Position numbers and translations under genes: made by a program. The notes beneath the pieces were generated by a model. That model did not search any database, was not told the DNA's origin, and saw only the letters and a list, made by a program, of their open reading frames with translations. Shown here in pieces: positions 25,656 through 32,709 of a stretch of DNA of 37,690 nucleotides (position 1 is its first letter; each line of letters begins with the position of its first letter). Source of the DNA: Gammaproteobacteria bacterium (lineage in GTDB: Bacteria; Pseudomonadota; Gammaproteobacteria; Pseudomonadales; Azotimanducaceae); NCBI GenBank assembly GCA_020832085.1, contig JAFIFJ010000126.1, positions 1 to 37,690 on the forward strand, in the 5' to 3' direction.

Positions 25656-26852
25656 GTGTGCATTCGCCAGTTCATCAGCGCTCTGGGCGTGGTCGCCGCC
25701 CTGTTCGTCGGTAGCGTTCACGCCGAGGCACCTCGCTATGTGGACCCGGCCGACGATGCGGCCATCCTCTCCGAACTGGGTGCCGAATCCAGCCTGCTGT
25801 TCCTGAAAGGGGACGCCCAGATCGCGGCGTTCCGCAACGTCGATGCTTTGGCACCGGTGCGGCAGGTAGCGAGCGGTGACAACGGGCGCCCCTTACCGGA
25901 GGCGGCGCGGGATTTCTCCGACCTCCGCTACGCAGTCGACGGCGCGCACTACGATCTTGACCACTTCATGCGCCACAACCACGTGGGCGGGCTGCTGGTG
26001 CTCAAAGACGGCGACATCGTCCTCGAGCGCTACGGCCTCGGCAATACCCGCGATACCCGCTGGGTGTCGTTCTCGGTGACCAAGTCCGTGGTCTCCCTGC
26101 TGGTGGGCGCTGCTATTCGAGAGGGCTACATCGGCAGTGTCGACGATCCGGTCACCGATTATCTGCCCCAGTTGCGTGACAGTGCCTACGAGGGTGTGAA
26201 CATCCGGCACGTGCTGCAGATGGCCTCTGGAACCGACTGGAACGAGGACTACGCCGATCCGCAATCCGACGTCGCCAGTTCGCCGCCGGACATGCTGGAA
26301 CTGATGCACTTCCTGGGCGCGAAACCGCGAGTCGCTGAGCCCGGTGCGGTCTTCAACTACAACACGGGTGAGACCAACCTCGCGGGTGCCATCGTGCGGG
26401 CCGCCGTCGGCAACAACCTGGGAGCCTACCTGTCCCGGACCATCTGGCAGCCTTGGGGCATGGAGACCGATGCCACCTGGATGGCCCACGGACCCCAGGG
26501 CGGCGAGTGGGGCGGCTGCTGTATCTCTCCCACCCTGCGGGACTGGGGTCGGCTGGGTCTGTTCCTGCTCAACGACGGAGTGCTCGACGACGGTACCCGG
26601 GTGCTCCCCGAGGGCTGGCTGACCGAGTCCCTGACCCCTTCACCGGCGGCCGACCACTATGGTTACCTCTGGTGGCTTCCGGTCGGGGGGCGCTTCCGGG
26701 CCCTCGGCATCTTCGGTCAGGCCATCCATGTGAATCCTGAGGCGCGGTTGATCATCGCGGTGCAGGGCGCCTGGCCGCTGGCCACCAGCGAGGTCTTCGG
26801 TGCCCATCGCGACGCCTTCTTCGCCGCGGTAGAAGCCACGCTCGCGGACTGA
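25656..26852 (+). CDS. Serine hydrolase, class C beta-lactamase fold (NylB-like)
   Basis: A 398-residue exported enzyme: signal peptide MCIRQFISALGVVAALFVGS-VHA, then the Ser-x-x-Lys nucleophile motif S140-V-T-K143 in WVSFSVTKSVVSLLVG, and Tyr235 in AVFNYNTGETNLAG at the second (Y-x-N/S) motif position. This group includes 6-aminohexanoate-dimer hydrolase-like enzymes, esterases and D-aminopeptidases more often than true beta-lactamases. A GTG start at 25656 is preceded by AAGGAGAG at 8 bases. The gene lies about 170 bases after PhoX and 60 before the zinc-ribbon gene on the same strand. Substrate unknown; periplasmic amide or ester hydrolysis is likely. Confidence 0.85.
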   Translation: MCIRQFISALGVVAALFVGSVHAEAPRYVDPADDAAILSELGAESSLLFLKGDAQIAAFRNVDALAPVRQVASGDNGRPLPEAARDFSDLRYAVDGAHYDLDHFMRHNHVGGLLVLKDGDIVLERYGLGNTRDTRWVSFSVTKSVVSLLVGAAIREGYIGSVDDPVTDYLPQLRDSAYEGVNIRHVLQMASGTDWNEDYADPQSDVASSPPDMLELMHFLGAKPRVAEPGAVFNYNTGETNLAGAIVRAAVGNNLGAYLSRTIWQPWGMETDATWMAHGPQGGEWGGCCISPTLRDWGRLGLFLLNDGVLDDGTRVLPEGWLTESLTPSPAADHYGYLWWLPVGGRFRALGIFGQAIHVNPEARLIIAVQGAWPLATSEVFGAHRDAFFAAVEATLAD

Positions 26853-26913
26853 GCACCTCTTGCGGGGCGGAACCCCTGCAAGCCATTCACCTTCAAGCAG
26901 TTGGAGTCGGATC

Positions 26914-27246
26914 ATGAGCGACATCACCGGGCGCCTGCAGACTGTCAGGGAACAGCTCGCAGAGCTTGCGAAGCTGGCGCGCGATGATCAGGCCGACGCT
27001 GCGCGGACGTTGGCTGGCCAGCTGGATGAAGCGCTGAAGCAGCTGGCGCAGGAGCTGTCCTCGCGCCCGGACGCCGGTTCGAAGGCCCAACCCCGGGCGC
27101 CACGCCAGGAGGTCATGGTCTGCCCCCGCTGCGCACTGCGCAGTCTCCACTTCGAGAAGGGTTCCATCCGCCCGGCGGGCGACGAGTTCGAGGCCCTCTA
27201 CCGTTGCCGCAGCTGCGGCTTCACCACATGGGAAGACGTGCGCTAA
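26914..27246 (+). CDS. Small zinc-ribbon protein with N-terminal coiled coil
   Basis: A 110-residue protein, not recognised as a named family. Residues 1-50 are an acidic and leucine-rich helix (QLAELAKLARDDQADAARTL) likely to form a coiled coil. Residues 65-110 hold a zinc ribbon with CxxC at VMVCPRCALRS and again CRSCGFTTWEDV. Such ribbons can bind nucleic acid or protein. ATG 26914 follows TTGGAG. It is the last forward gene before a copy of the GGTCAGAC repeat, which begins 13 bases after its stop. No function can be assigned. Confidence 0.65.
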   Translation: MSDITGRLQTVREQLAELAKLARDDQADAARTLAGQLDEALKQLAQELSSRPDAGSKAQPRAPRQEVMVCPRCALRSLHFEKGSIRPAGDEFEALYRCRSCGFTTWEDVR

Positions 27247-27258
27247 CCCGCGACCCGC

Positions 27259-27525
27259 GGGGTCAGACAAGGACTAGTTAGGATAAGTCCTTGATTCTTC
27301 AGAGAGCGGACCCCTTAAACGCCGCGGTTTTCGGCCTTAGAGCCGACTTTTCCGGCCTGAAAACGGCCTTCTAAGGCTGCAGGCGCTCTCTGGGACCTTT
27401 TGGCTGATCCTTAGAGCGCCCATTTCGCCGCCGAAAGTGCGGCGCTAAGGCTGCGAAATGCGCACGCTAAGGATCCGAGGCCAGGTGAATTGGGCGCTTG
27501 CGGAGGATTGCGCTGGTCTGACCCC
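27259..27525. repeat. GGTCAGAC structured repeat, copy B
   Basis: The most complete copy: GGGGTCAGAC at 27259 and GGTCTGACCCC at 27515-27525. The left hairpin is CAAGGACT/AGTCCTTG leading into TTGATTC. The conserved CGGACCCCTTAAAC follows, then stem GCCTTAGA (27334-27341) / TCTAAGGC (27370-27377) and stem CATTTCGC (27421-27428) / GCGAAATG (27453-27460). It fills the gap between the convergent zinc-ribbon and rhodanese genes and ends five bases before the rhodanese stop codon, so it may serve as a shared terminator. Confidence 0.8.
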
Positions 27526-27530
27526 ACGGG

Positions 27531-28403
27531 TCAGGGCTCGGAGCCGGTGGTCAACGGCAACGACTCGTCCCGGACCCATTCCGCCATGGAGCCGTCGTAG
27601 ACGGCGACGTTGTCCTTGCCCAGCAGCTGGCAGGCGAAGCCGTCCACGGTGGCGGAGATGCCGCCGCCGCAATAGGCAATGACGCGGGCCGCATCCAGGA
27701 GTCCATGCGCTTGGAGTTCCTCGCGCAGCGCTGACGCCGACTTGAAGTGCCCGGCCTCGAGCAGGGCGTCGTAGTGCACGTTGAGGCTGCCGGGGATGTG
27801 TCCCCGCCTGCCGTAGTTCATGTCGCCGGTTCCCGCGTAGACGTCGGGCGAGAGGGCGTTGACGGTGCAGACGCCAGGCGCCCCCATGTTGCGCGCCACC
27901 TCCTCCTTGTCGACGAAGAGCTCCGGTCGTGGTGAGGGTTGGTAGGTGACGGAGGAGGCTGGCGGTATGTCCGTCGCGAGGGGCAGTCCGGCCTCTTGCC
28001 ATGCCTTCAGGCCGCCGTCGAGAACGGCGACCTCATCGTGACCGGCATAGCGCAACAGCCACCAAGCGCGGGTCGCCCACATCACGTGCCCGCTGGAGTA
28101 GATCACCACCCGGTCCGTATGACTGATGCCCAGCGCGCCCAGCGCTTGGGCCAGCACCTCGGGCTGCGGGCGCGAGAATCCGAGTCCTGTAGAGGTGTCG
28201 GAGAAAGCGCGGATCAGGTCCATGAACAACGCATGCGGGATGTGGCCGCTGCAGTAGCGCTCCCAGCCGCTTTCCACGCGGAAGCCGCTTTCTGCGGGAT
28301 GCAGGAAGACCGTGGCGTCGACGATGCGCAGATCAGGGGCGGCAAGCTGTTCCGCCAGGGCCTCGGCCGACATCAGAAATTGCGGGTTGTGGTAGTCAGC
28401 CAT
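27531..28403 (-). CDS. sseA: Sulfurtransferase (two-domain rhodanese, SseA-like)
   Basis: A 290-residue tandem-rhodanese protein that transfers sulfane sulfur from 3-mercaptopyruvate or thiosulfate to cyanide or thiols. Domain 1 is catalytically silent (IYSSGHVMWATRAWW, no Cys). Domain 2 has the active cysteine Cys245 in YCGGGISATVDG, preceded by GRRGHIPGSLNVHYD. The CGGG loop is closer to the mercaptopyruvate type (CGSG) than to the thiosulfate type (CRKG), so SseA-like activity is favoured. ATG 28403 is chosen with AGGAGA about 8 bases upstream; the open frame continues to 28445. Repeats lie immediately at both ends. Confidence 0.88.
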   Translation of the reverse strand: MADYHNPQFLMSAEALAEQLAAPDLRIVDATVFLHPAESGFRVESGWERYCSGHIPHALFMDLIRAFSDTSTGLGFSRPQPEVLAQALGALGISHTDRVVIYSSGHVMWATRAWWLLRYAGHDEVAVLDGGLKAWQEAGLPLATDIPPASSVTYQPSPRPELFVDKEEVARNMGAPGVCTVNALSPDVYAGTGDMNYGRRGHIPGSLNVHYDALLEAGHFKSASALREELQAHGLLDAARVIAYCGGGISATVDGFACQLLGKDNVAVYDGSMAEWVRDESLPLTTGSEP

Positions 28404-28428
28404 CGCGGATCTCCTGGCGTCATTGGGT

Positions 28429-28475
28429 GGGTCAGACCACAGCATGCCTTGGATTCGACGGATGATGGACCCCGG
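28429..28475 (+). repeat. Left-end remnant of the GGTCAGAC repeat family
   Basis: Starts GGGTCAGACC (28429-28438), keeps TTGGATTC and a final GGACCCC, the same order as the left 45-60 bases of copies A and B, and then stops. It lies just upstream of the rhodanese gene. Confidence 0.5.
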
Positions 28476-28504
28476 CAGCCATCCCGCTTGATGCGCTTGG
28501 GGCT

Positions 28505-28558
28505 CACCCGTGAGGTCAGACTAGCGCAAAGCACCCGTGAGGTCAGACTAGCGCAAAG
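28505..28558 (+). repeat. Perfect 27-bp tandem duplication at the edge of copy C
   Basis: Two identical 27-base units (28505-28531 and 28532-28558), each beginning CACCCGTGAGGTCAGAC and ending GCGCAAAG. The unit contains the repeat-family end GAGGTCAGAC; a near match (CACCCGCGAGGTCAGAC) recurs at 29733-29749. Perfect identity implies a recent slippage or insertion event. Confidence 0.85.
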
Positions 28559-28744
28559 GATTGATTCTCCGAAGAACGGACCCCTTAAACGCGCGGTTTT
28601 TCTCCGTTAGACGCTGCCTTTTCAGCCGAAAAAGCAGCGTCTAAGGTTGCCATGGAGCGAAGACGCTTCGGTCCTTACCCATCCTTGGTGCGCCGATTTC
28701 GCTCGCCAAACCGCGGCGCCAAGACTTCGAGGCGCGTCCGCTAG
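28540..28744. repeat. GGTCAGAC structured repeat, copy C (right end truncated)
   Basis: Left end GAGGTCAGAC, TTGATTC, CGGACCCCTTAAAC, then stem TTAGACGCTGC (28607-28617) / GCAGCGTCTAA (28634-28644), extended by TTTT/AAAA across the loop. The right half (CGATTTCG ... CTTCGAGGCGCG) aligns with copies A and B but ends near the TAG stop of the BASS gene, without a GGTCTGACC end. The BASS stop codon appears to lie in the repeat. Confidence 0.7.
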
Positions 28745-29634
28745 GCAGCAGAGGGCAGCCGCCGTCGTCCGTAGTGGATAATCGCCACCATCGGCAGGAA
28801 CATCAGCAGCCCGTAGATCGCGGCCGGCATCAGCATCATGCCGCCATTGAGGCCGGCGACACCGTGCAGGACGCTGCCGGCCACCGCGATGCCGAGCACG
28901 CTGTTCTGAATGCCGATCTCGATGCCAAGGGTGACCACCTGCCGCAGTTCCAGTGCAAGCAACACCCCGATGCCGAGCCCGGCACCGGTCATCAGCAGGT
29001 TCAGCGCCAGAGTCACGCTGCCGATCTGCAGCCACATGGCGAACAGGCCCTCGCGGGAGTTCCACAGGATCAGCAGGATGATGAGTACGAAACCGGCAGC
29101 GGCTGCGGCGTCGTAAGGTCGCCGGATGCGCTCGGCAAAGGCCGGCGCCAGAGCACGCAGCAGCATGCCCAGGGCCACCGGCAGAATGGTGAAGTTGAAC
29201 ACCGACCACAGCACCGTCCCCACCGGCAGCTGCACCTCCGCACCGGTACCGACGAACAGCGTCAGCGCGAGCAAGGCGTAGAGCGGGATCGTCGCGATGA
29301 CGATGAGGCTGTTGACGGCTGTCAGCGTGATGGACAAAGGAACGTCGCCGCGGGCGAGGTGGGACACCAGATTCGACGTGGTGCCACCAGGACAGGACGC
29401 CAGGATCACGAGGCCAATGGCGAACTCCGGCGGCAGCTGCCACAGCCACGCCAGCGCGAATCCGACCGCCGGCAGCAACAGGAGTTGGCCGCCAAGACCG
29501 GCCGCGACGGCCCTGGGATAGCGGCGCAGGCGCAGAAAGTCGCCCACCGTCAGCAGCAGCCCCATGCCGAACATGATCAGCCGCAGGATCCACGGCAGCA
29601 GCACATCCACCAGGATGTTGATCTCGTCGTTCAT
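28741..29634 (-). CDS. Bile acid:sodium symporter (BASS) family transporter
   Basis: A 297-residue integral membrane protein with about nine to ten helices. The VILASCPGGTTSNLVSHLARGD segment and the later GIEIGIQNSVLGIAV are the two family-typical crossover/sodium-site regions of BASS transporters (ASBT-like), which import organic anions with sodium. ATG 29634 follows GGGAGGGG, so the longer frame to 29697 is not used. Sites carrying CACCCG(T/C)GAGGTCAGAC flank the gene on both sides. The transported acid is unknown. Confidence 0.85.
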   Translation of the reverse strand: MNDEINILVDVLLPWILRLIMFGMGLLLTVGDFLRLRRYPRAVAAGLGGQLLLLPAVGFALAWLWQLPPEFAIGLVILASCPGGTTSNLVSHLARGDVPLSITLTAVNSLIVIATIPLYALLALTLFVGTGAEVQLPVGTVLWSVFNFTILPVALGMLLRALAPAFAERIRRPYDAAAAAGFVLIILLILWNSREGLFAMWLQIGSVTLALNLLMTGAGLGIGVLLALELRQVVTLGIEIGIQNSVLGIAVAGSVLHGVAGLNGGMMLMPAAIYGLLMFLPMVAIIHYGRRRLPSAA

Positions 29635-30319
29635 GCCCCTCCCCCACGCAGACGTCTTCGCTGATGGCGGCGTCATCGCGCCAATGCATGCGGTCATCGT
29701 ATCTCATCAGTTCCATCACACCGCGAGTGCCACCCGCGAGGTCAGACCTCTTTCTCCCGCCAGGCGAGGAGCATCGAAGGCAGCGTGGCAGAGAAGCAGA
29801 GAAGCAGAGCACCGCCCTGATCCGGATCGTGAAGTCCTCCGTTTGGCTGTCCGAGAAAGCGATGCCAAAAGGGCTGAAAGCAGCGAGGCTGAGGATCCGA
29901 ACGGGGGTAAACTTAGCAGTCGTGGGCTGACACGCACGCCATGCTGCTGTACGGCCTGCTCTGAGTCTGCTGGGCATGCTCAGCCAGGTTGGTGAAACGC
30001 CTCATCATGCGTCCTGCCTGAACGTGGGCGGCGGCAGAATACAGGTGTCGAAAGGCATGCGAAGTTTGGGAGACGACACGCAGTTCGCGTGATGTAAACG
30101 GCAGCAGAGGGCAGCATGTGTCCGTCTCTTAACCCAGTGCAGAAGCGGCCGATGCCCGCGATTGTGGCGCTTGACGCCATTCTCCTGATCCTATGCCTGG
30201 CGATACCGAATCCGGCGACGCCTAGCACGCTGGACCATGGAGGTTTCGTCGGAGTCTGGGAGACGGCGATGGCCTTCTCGCCTCGTTAGAGGTTTACCCT
30301 GAGTGGGAGGCGGGCGGAT
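29635..30319. other. Intergenic stretch with a GGTCAGAC palindrome and no supported gene
   Basis: About 685 bases. GAGGTC-A-GACCTC at 29738-29750 is a perfect palindrome with one central base, preceded by CACCCGC; it matches the left end of copy C. The remainder contains purine-rich AGAAGCAGAG repeats near 29787-29803 and no frame with family-like content. The junction where the KAP remnant loses homology is near 30320. Confidence 0.4.
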
Positions 30320-31015
30320 CCTGGGAGATGTCACCTTGGCAACGAAAGCGGCCCAGATCTGTTCCGGCTCACTGTACTTCCAGGGGTTGAACCAGGTGGT
30401 GGCGACCCGCGTGGTGGTGCCCTCTGCGGAGCGTTTCAGCTGCTGGTCCAGCATGTTCATGAAGGACGTCTTGCCCTGGCCCCAGGGCGCATTGATGGCC
30501 AGCGCCAGCGGCGGGCGGGTCTGCTCGGCGAGGATGAACTCGGCGACCGCCTCGACGTAGGGCTGGAACCCTAGACGGTCCTGGCCGACATCGGAGATCG
30601 CCGAATCGCTGAGCGCCACGGGCCGGGCAGTGGCTTGGCTGCCTCCCGTTGTTGGGGGTGGGTCGGTCTTCTGTTCTGGCTCGGGTTCTGTGGCACTTCG
30701 CTTCTTCTGGGCTTTGCCGCCGCCCTTTGCAGTCACCGTGATCTCGGCTTCGCCTTCATTGGCGACGCGGAGAAGTGCGGCCTCGGTGTCCGGGCCAAAG
30801 ATACCGTCTATGGTGACCTTGGCGCCTTGGCCCATGAGCCACTTCTACAGGCTCTCGACACCGCCCTGGCGTCGCCTTGGACTGGACGGGTCGAAGTCGA
30901 AGCGCTCTGCCGCCCACGCCAGCGCACGGTCCGCCGGGGGATGGTCCGTGGCTTCTGGTCGCTCTTCTTCCGGTGCCTGCACGATCTCGCCCTCCGTGGA
31001 CGCAGCCCGGCTTAA
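30320..31015 (-). pseudogene. Broken KAP-family P-loop ATPase with N-terminal peptidoglycan-binding-like segment
   Basis: Reverse-strand remnant. KAP hallmarks are intact in part: Walker A in LALAINAPWGQGKTSFMNML (about 30465-30510) and WFNPWKYSEPEQIW just after. The 5' part encodes KWLMGQGAKVTIDGIFGPDT, like a peptidoglycan-binding repeat. Its frame is interrupted by TAG (30845-30847), where CAG would restore VESLQKWL. Upstream of that TAG the same frame stays coherent (EEERPEATDHPPADRALAWA), so it was once longer. After AAFVAKVT near 30320 family similarity stops abruptly, so Walker B and the C-terminal half are lost. Translation could restart at ATG 30835, but the product would lack Walker B. 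KAP ATPases are often membrane-associated and found in defence or mobile contexts. Confidence 0.7.
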
Positions 31016-31149
31016 CCGCTTTACTGCAAGAGCCAGCCGGCGGTGCGTCTAAAGTCTAGCTCCGCCAGCGTGGCAGCGGAATCGGTCAGTTCCGGGCAAC
31101 TCCGGCGCTCATCGCAGTCATTTCGAACTTGACCAGGGAAGGGAGCCAG

Positions 31150-31174
31150 CCTTACATTGTCTTGAAATGTAAGG
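31150..31174. promoter_or_regulatory. Perfect palindrome over the vapB ribosome binding site
   Basis: CCTTACATT (31150-31158) and AATGTAAGG (31166-31174) are perfect 9-base inverted repeats with a 7-base spacer. The right arm overlaps the AAGGAGG ribosome binding site of the antitoxin gene. VapB-type antitoxins commonly bind a palindrome at their own promoter, so this is a candidate VapBC operator; an RNA hairpin that hides the ribosome site is the alternative. Confidence 0.65.
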
Positions 31175-31184
31175 AGGTGGCGGC

Positions 31185-31400
31185 ATGGCTGAATCAGCAG
31201 TTACCAGCAAGGGGCAGATCACCATCCCGGTCGAGGTGCGCAAGGCCATGGGTCTCGAAGCCCAGGATCGTGTCGTGTTCACCGTGCTGCATGACGGCAC
31301 GACCCTGATGCGCGCGAAGACGAAGAGTATCAGGGACATGAAGGGTGTCCTGAAACGCCAGGGCAAGCGCGTGCCGATTTCGCAGATGCGACACACATAG
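31185..31400 (+). CDS. vapB: AbrB/MazE-fold antitoxin (VapB-type)
   Basis: A 71-residue antitoxin. The N-terminal AVTSKGQITIPVEVRKAMGL is the swapped-hairpin AbrB DNA-binding domain; the C-terminal basic tail (MKGVLKRQGKRVPISQM) should wrap the PIN toxin and block its active site. A strong AAGGAGGTGG ribosome site precedes ATG 31185 and is overlapped by a palindrome, suggesting autoregulation. The stop codon is followed with no gap by the toxin start, so the pair is translationally coupled. Confidence 0.88.
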   Translation: MAESAVTSKGQITIPVEVRKAMGLEAQDRVVFTVLHDGTTLMRAKTKSIRDMKGVLKRQGKRVPISQMRHT

Positions 31401-31802
31401 ATGCCGGCGCTCGATACCAATGTCATCCTTCGTTACGTCGTGAAGGATGATCCGAAGCAGACACGCGTGGCTCAGCGGTACATCGAGCAGCATGCCGAAG
31501 CCGGCGATACGCTGTTTCTGTCAACATCGGTGGTTCTCGAGACCGAATGGGTGCTGCGATCGGTCTATGGATTCTCGAAGGATGACGTCATCGCGGTGTT
31601 CGTTGGGCTACTCGAGGCTCGGGAGATGACGTTTCAGGACGAAGCCACCATCGAGCGAGCGGTGCATCGGTATCGCGAGTTCAACCTCGACTTCGCGGAT
31701 TGTCTGCATCTGGCTACCGCCGAAACCTTTGGGCAGTTGCCGCTGGCAAGCTTCGAGAAGAAGGCGCGCGGCATCGATGGCTTTGAGGCGCTCACTGGCT
31801 GA
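31401..31802 (+). CDS. vapC: PIN-domain ribonuclease toxin (VapC)
   Basis: A 133-residue PIN-fold endoribonuclease that in known VapC toxins cleaves tRNA or rRNA. Acidic metal ligands are in place: Asp5 (MPALDTNVILRY), Glu47 (VVLETEWVLR) and Asp97/Asp100 (NLDFADCLHLATAE). The ATG directly follows the antitoxin TAG with zero spacing. The last codons (from 31796) fall inside a 25-base segment, TGGCTGAGGATCG..., that is also found at 34811, so the gene's end coincides with the edge of a Fic remnant. Confidence 0.9.
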   Translation: MPALDTNVILRYVVKDDPKQTRVAQRYIEQHAEAGDTLFLSTSVVLETEWVLRSVYGFSKDDVIAVFVGLLEAREMTFQDEATIERAVHRYREFNLDFADCLHLATAETFGQLPLASFEKKARGIDGFEALTG

Positions 31803-31930
31803 GGATCGCCCCGGAACGGACGCGATCAGCTTTCGAGCACGAGCGCGTAACTCGTACTCCTGCCACCACCGGGTTTCCGTTCTAACGCACCGCGTTCGAT
31901 CAAGTCCTTGATGTCGCACAGGGCGGTGTC
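31796..31930 (-). pseudogene. Fic-protein 3' fragment 1
   Basis: Reverse strand encodes TALCDIKDLIERGALERKPG and GGRSTSYALVLES then a stop at 31826. This is a close copy of the last 35 residues of the intact Fic protein (33255-34358: TALRDIKDLIERGVLEQAPG, SGRSTSYVVVLVR). Upstream coding similarity is lost at about 31930. The flank on the other side (31796-31820) matches 34811-34835 next to fragment 2. The fragment abuts the vapC stop codon. Confidence 0.75.
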
Positions 31931-32121
31931 GGTGGAGGATCGAGAGTTTGGTGTGGGAGATGGCGAGGCGGGCAGTGAATGTGGTCGACTGAATATTCTT
32001 TCCGGAAGCTCAGCTGATGAATGTCGCGTACTTACGCAGGATACTGCGGACAATTGGGTCTCGATCTCATGGGTTCACTGTTGCCCGGTGGCGGACGGCT
32101 GATCCAAGCGGGCTCCAACAT
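31931..32121. other. Non-coding gap
   Basis: About 190 bases between Fic fragment 1 and the mobile mystery B gene. Nothing recognisable; the first part may be decayed Fic sequence. Confidence 0.3.
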
Positions 32122-32709
32122 TCAGCTCCGCACGAATTCCAGCAGCGGTCCAATGTCATGACCATCGGCAGCGCGCAGGGCATCGACGTATGTTTTCCGA
32201 GCCTGCCCGACATCACGCAGGCTGGCGCGGCCCCAGGTGAACGGTTGTCGGCCAATAGCTTGTAGCAGGATGTCTGTCGCAAGGCGGGCGTGGCGGCCGT
32301 TGCCGTTCGGATACGGGTGGATATAGACGAGCTTGTGATGAAACCGTGCCGCGATTTCATCGGGCGGGTAGGTCTCGTGCTCAATCCAGTAGGTTGTATT
32401 ATCGAGCAGTTCCTGGAGCTGCACCTGAATATGGATGGGGTCGATGCCGATGTTCTTTCCTGTCTGGCGGTAGCTGCCGGCCCATTTCCAGACATCGCCA
32501 TACATCCGCTTATGCAGGTCGTTCAGATAGTCGCGGTTTAGCACCTTGTTCGTGCGCTTTTGCGCCCAATTTCGTGCTTTGAGGATGTTCTGCTGTTCGG
32601 CGGCATTGAGGTCGCCGCGTGTGGTGACATAGGACAGCTTGAGGCCCTCGCGCTCTTCATCGGTTAGTGGTGTGGCGCCATCTTCTTGCGGGAGGAGGGG
32701 ATCGCTCAT
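32122..32709 (-). CDS. Mobile mystery protein B, Fic/DOC domain
   Basis: A 195-residue Fic-domain protein of the 'mobile mystery protein B' type. The Fic motif is HPYPNGNGRHAR (His131 to Arg142): the catalytic His, the GNGR anion loop and the final Arg are present, but the Mg-binding acidic residue (HPFx-D/E-GNGR) is Asn135. From memory HPFPNGNGRHAR is typical of this family, so the Asn is probably a family trait rather than decay. ATG 32709 is overlapped as ATGA by the stop of gene A and has GGAGGA before it. Canonical AMP transfer may be impaired or changed. It is presumably the effector of the pair; target unknown. Confidence 0.85.
   Translation of the reverse strand: MSDPLLPQEDGATPLTDEEREGLKLSYVTTRGDLNAAEQQNILKARNWAQKRTNKVLNRDYLNDLHKRMYGDVWKWAGSYRQTGKNIGIDPIHIQVQLQELLDNTTYWIEHETYPPDEIAARFHHKLVYIHPYPNGNGRHARLATDILLQAIGRQPFTWGRASLRDVGQARKTYVDALRAADGHDIGPLLEFVRS

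Noticed and set aside
25656..26852. True beta-lactamase (antibiotic resistance)
   Set aside because: SxxK is present, but the remaining sequence resembles NylB-like hydrolases; there is no basis for calling resistance.
28774..29664. Gln/His-rich 296-codon forward frame
   Set aside because: Antisense of the membrane helices of the BASS transporter produces this composition.
30116..30289. 57-codon forward frame with a hydrophobic stretch and a GAGGG upstream
   Set aside because: No family resemblance and partly in decayed sequence; could be chance.
30635..31015. 126-codon forward frame with hydrophobic start
   Set aside because: Antisense to the KAP remnant, whose reverse-strand frame carries recognisable motifs.
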